Shown here: positions 5,811-7,241 of the stretch, one piece after another | Layout of the letters: every line of letters starts with the position of its first letter | Numbering within the stretch: position 1 is the first letter of the stretch | From: Balneolaceae bacterium SMO_bin1 | Lineage (GTDB): Bacteria; Bacteroidota; Rhodothermia; Balneolales; Balneolaceae | Length of the DNA stretch: 7,241 nucleotides | Assembly: GCA_003123965.1 (NCBI GenBank) | Contig: NNSL01000337.1 | Location: 1-7,241 of the forward strand | Direction of reading: 5' to 3' | Position numbers and translations under genes: made by a program | The notes under the pieces: generated by a model | Told to the model about the DNA's origin: nothing | What the model saw: only the letters and a program-made list of their open reading frames with translations | The model's database searches: none

Positions 5811-6368
5811 TTAGATGTTTGCTTTATTGTTAATGGCGGTCTCTTGGAAATCCGGCCAATTTTTGTCTTTATCTGATATTACCTGAGGATCGGTGGGCCA
5901 ATCGATTTTAAATGTTTCATCATTCCACCTGATACCGCTTTCTGCCCCGGGCGTATAAAATTCAGAAACATGATACATTACCTCCGTTTCATCCTCGAGC
6001 GTAAAATATCCGTGAGCAAACCCTCCCGGCACATACAGCATGCGGTAGTTCTGTTCATTGAGCTCCACGCCAATCCACTGCTTGTAAGAGGTAGACTCGG
6101 GCCGTAAATCAATTATCACATCATATATACTGCCCTTGGTACATCGCAGCAATTTGGCTTCTCTGTACGGTTCTTTTTGATAGTGGAGTCCCCGAAGTGT
6201 TTGCTTTGAATGATTAAATGAGATATTTGCTTGAGCAACCGGAAATTCGAATCCCTGTTCTTCAAATTCATTTACGCAGAAGGCCCGTGCAAAAAAACCA
6301 CGTTCATCCTCGAGTTTTTCGATATCGATTATAAAGGCATCATTTAATTTGGTTTTGCTGAATTTCAT
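5811..6368 (-). CDS. rfbC: dTDP-4-dehydrorhamnose 3,5-epimerase family protein (RfbC/RmlC)
   Basis: Cupin-fold, dimeric cytosolic enzyme. The founding members epimerise C3 and C5 of dTDP-4-keto-6-deoxyglucose on the way to dTDP-L-rhamnose. The 185 residues equal the usual length. Key positions are D21-E-R-G-F-F, N48, R59-G-L-H62 (catalytic base), K72 in AKLLRC, PGGFAHG with H119, Y132 and Y138 where the active-site tyrosines of RmlC lie, and D168 in SDKDKNWP, the partner of the catalytic His. All essential residues appear present, so it should be active. No rmlA, rmlB or rmlD is in the window, so a CDP- or other nucleotide-linked 4-keto sugar is an equally possible substrate. It starts 19 bases after lhgO, without a clear Shine-Dalgarno, and ends 15 bases before the SAF oxidoreductase start. 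Family is secure; the sugar is unknown. Confidence 0.9.
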   Translation of the reverse strand: MKFSKTKLNDAFIIDIEKLEDERGFFARAFCVNEFEEQGFEFPVAQANISFNHSKQTLRGLHYQKEPYREAKLLRCTKGSIYDVIIDLRPESTSYKQWIGVELNEQNYRMLYVPGGFAHGYFTLEDETEVMYHVSEFYTPGAESGIRWNDETFKIDWPTDPQVISDKDKNWPDFQETAINNKANI

Positions 6369-6387
6369 GGCTGTAGTTTAAAGCAGT

Positions 6388-7241
6388 TTATTTTTTTGTG
6401 TAGGCTAAGTTATTTGATGCCCGATGCTTCATTACATGAGCAGCTATTCGATCTCCAATCTCCAGCGAGGCTGTTGCAGCCGGTGAGGGAGCATTGCATA
6501 CATGAACACTACGGCCGTGGTATTTGATAAGAAAATCATCAACCAAGCTGCCATCCGGATTCAGTGCCTGCGCACGTACTCCTGCCGGCGATGGCTTAAG
6601 ATCTTTGGCCTGCACTTCCGGTATAAGTTTTTGGAGGCTTTTCACAAATTGCTTTTTTGAAAGAGAACGATACAATTCGTGCATTCCTTCACTCCAGTGT
6701 TTCGCCGCCAGATTCCATAACCCCTTATAGCTCAATGTTTTCCATGCATCAGCAGTACTAAACGAAAATGTGGTATAGCCTTCTCGCTTGAGGCTCAGTA
6801 CCGCATTTGGTCCAGCATGTACGCTGCCGTCAATCATTCGGGTAAAGTGGACTCCCAAAAATGGAAATGATGGATTAGGTACAGGATAAATCAGATTTTT
6901 AACAAGATGGCGGCGGTCTTCAACCAGTTCATAATATTCACCGCGAAAAGGAATGATACGGTGCTCAATATCAACGCCGGCTTCTGCCGCTAGTACATCA
7001 CTATGTAATCCCGCACAGTTAACGAGATACTCACTTTCGTATACGCGCTGTTTCGTTTGCACCAAACACCGATGCTGATCGGTAGCAATTCCCGTTACCT
7101 CTTTGTTAAATAATATTTCAACCCCAAGGCGCAATAGCTCTGCAGCCATTATTTCCGCGACCTTTTTATAACTAACGATGCCTGCTTCCGGTACGTGCAG
7201 GGCCGCAACGCCATTCACGTGAGGCTCAATCTCTTGTAACT
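6388..7241 (-). CDS. lhgO: L-2-hydroxyglutarate oxidase/dehydrogenase (LhgO), N-terminus outside window
   Basis: FAD enzyme of the DAO family that oxidises L-2-hydroxyglutarate to 2-oxoglutarate, in E. coli passing electrons to the membrane quinone pool. The frame stays open to the window edge, reading LQEIEPHVNGVAALHVPEAG, so the GTG at 7218 is internal and not a start. Roughly 140 N-terminal residues, including the FAD-binding GxGxxG, lie outside. Seen here are GIVSYKK, NCAGLHSD, PFRGEYYEL, LIYPVPNPSFPFLGVHFTRM, DGSVHAGPNAV, KREGY, PAGVRAQALNPDGSLVDDFL and CNAPSPAATASL, all close to E. coli LhgO from memory. It is the first of three tightly packed genes, ahead of rfbC and the SAF oxidoreductase. 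This pairing suggests a job in glycan metabolism rather than, or besides, metabolite repair. The substrate within that operon is not proven. Confidence 0.88.
   Translation of the reverse strand, partial: LQEIEPHVNGVAALHVPEAGIVSYKKVAEIMAAELLRLGVEILFNKEVTGIATDQHRCLVQTKQRVYESEYLVNCAGLHSDVLAAEAGVDIEHRIIPFRGEYYELVEDRRHLVKNLIYPVPNPSFPFLGVHFTRMIDGSVHAGPNAVLSLKREGYTTFSFSTADAWKTLSYKGLWNLAAKHWSEGMHELYRSLSKKQFVKSLQKLIPEVQAKDLKPSPAGVRAQALNPDGSLVDDFLIKYHGRSVHVCNAPSPAATASLEIGDRIAAHVMKHRASNNLAYTKK

Noticed and set aside
6388..7218. Complete gene starting at GTG 7218
   Set aside because: The frame continues upstream with LhgO-like residues (IEPHVNG) to the window edge, and the FAD-binding N-terminus is missing.

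Overview
This 7.2 kb window reads as ordinary chromosome from a marine or halophilic bacterium of the Bacteroidota/Balneolota (Rhodothermota) group. That placement is an inference from overall protein flavour, moderate GC, mostly weak Shine-Dalgarno sites and a thymidylate synthase of a type I associate with halophiles. No rRNA or other marker gene is present to prove it. All seven convincing genes lie on the minus strand, so transcription runs from the right edge to the left. No tRNA, rRNA, CRISPR array, insertion sequence or prophage gene was seen.

Right part (7241 down to 4488): three closely spaced genes that probably form the end of a surface-polysaccharide operon. They are an L-2-hydroxyglutarate oxidase (LhgO family; its N-terminus lies outside the window), an RfbC/RmlC-type sugar-nucleotide 3,5-epimerase, and an NAD(P)-dependent oxidoreductase with a homoserine-dehydrogenase-like core and a C-terminal SAF domain. 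The gaps are 19 and 15 bases. The operon seems to end at a symmetrical hairpin at 4407-4441. The SAF oxidoreductase is a relative of the DXR-like enzyme DRL of Brucella, but its neighbours point to sugar or glycan metabolism rather than isoprenoids. It is the least understood gene here.

Middle (4243 to 3164): a stand-alone nucleotide-sugar epimerase of the UDP-glucuronate 4-epimerase type. It would make UDP-galacturonate for capsule, LPS or exopolysaccharide, so it fits the same theme although it sits in its own transcription unit.

Left part (2856 to 125): after a 307-base non-coding stretch comes mgtE (CBS-gated magnesium channel), then thyA and folA. ThyA and FolA form the classical dTMP cycle: ThyA oxidises methylene-tetrahydrofolate to dihydrofolate while making dTMP, and FolA reduces it back. 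The two genes overlap by four bases and folA begins with GTG, so they are probably translationally coupled. mgtE is 33 bases upstream of thyA and may be co-transcribed. The first 124 bases hold no gene that I can support.

No wholly new system is evident. The points most worth a second look are the SAF oxidoreductase plus LhgO pairing in a glycan operon, and the divergent, haloarchaea-like ThyA.
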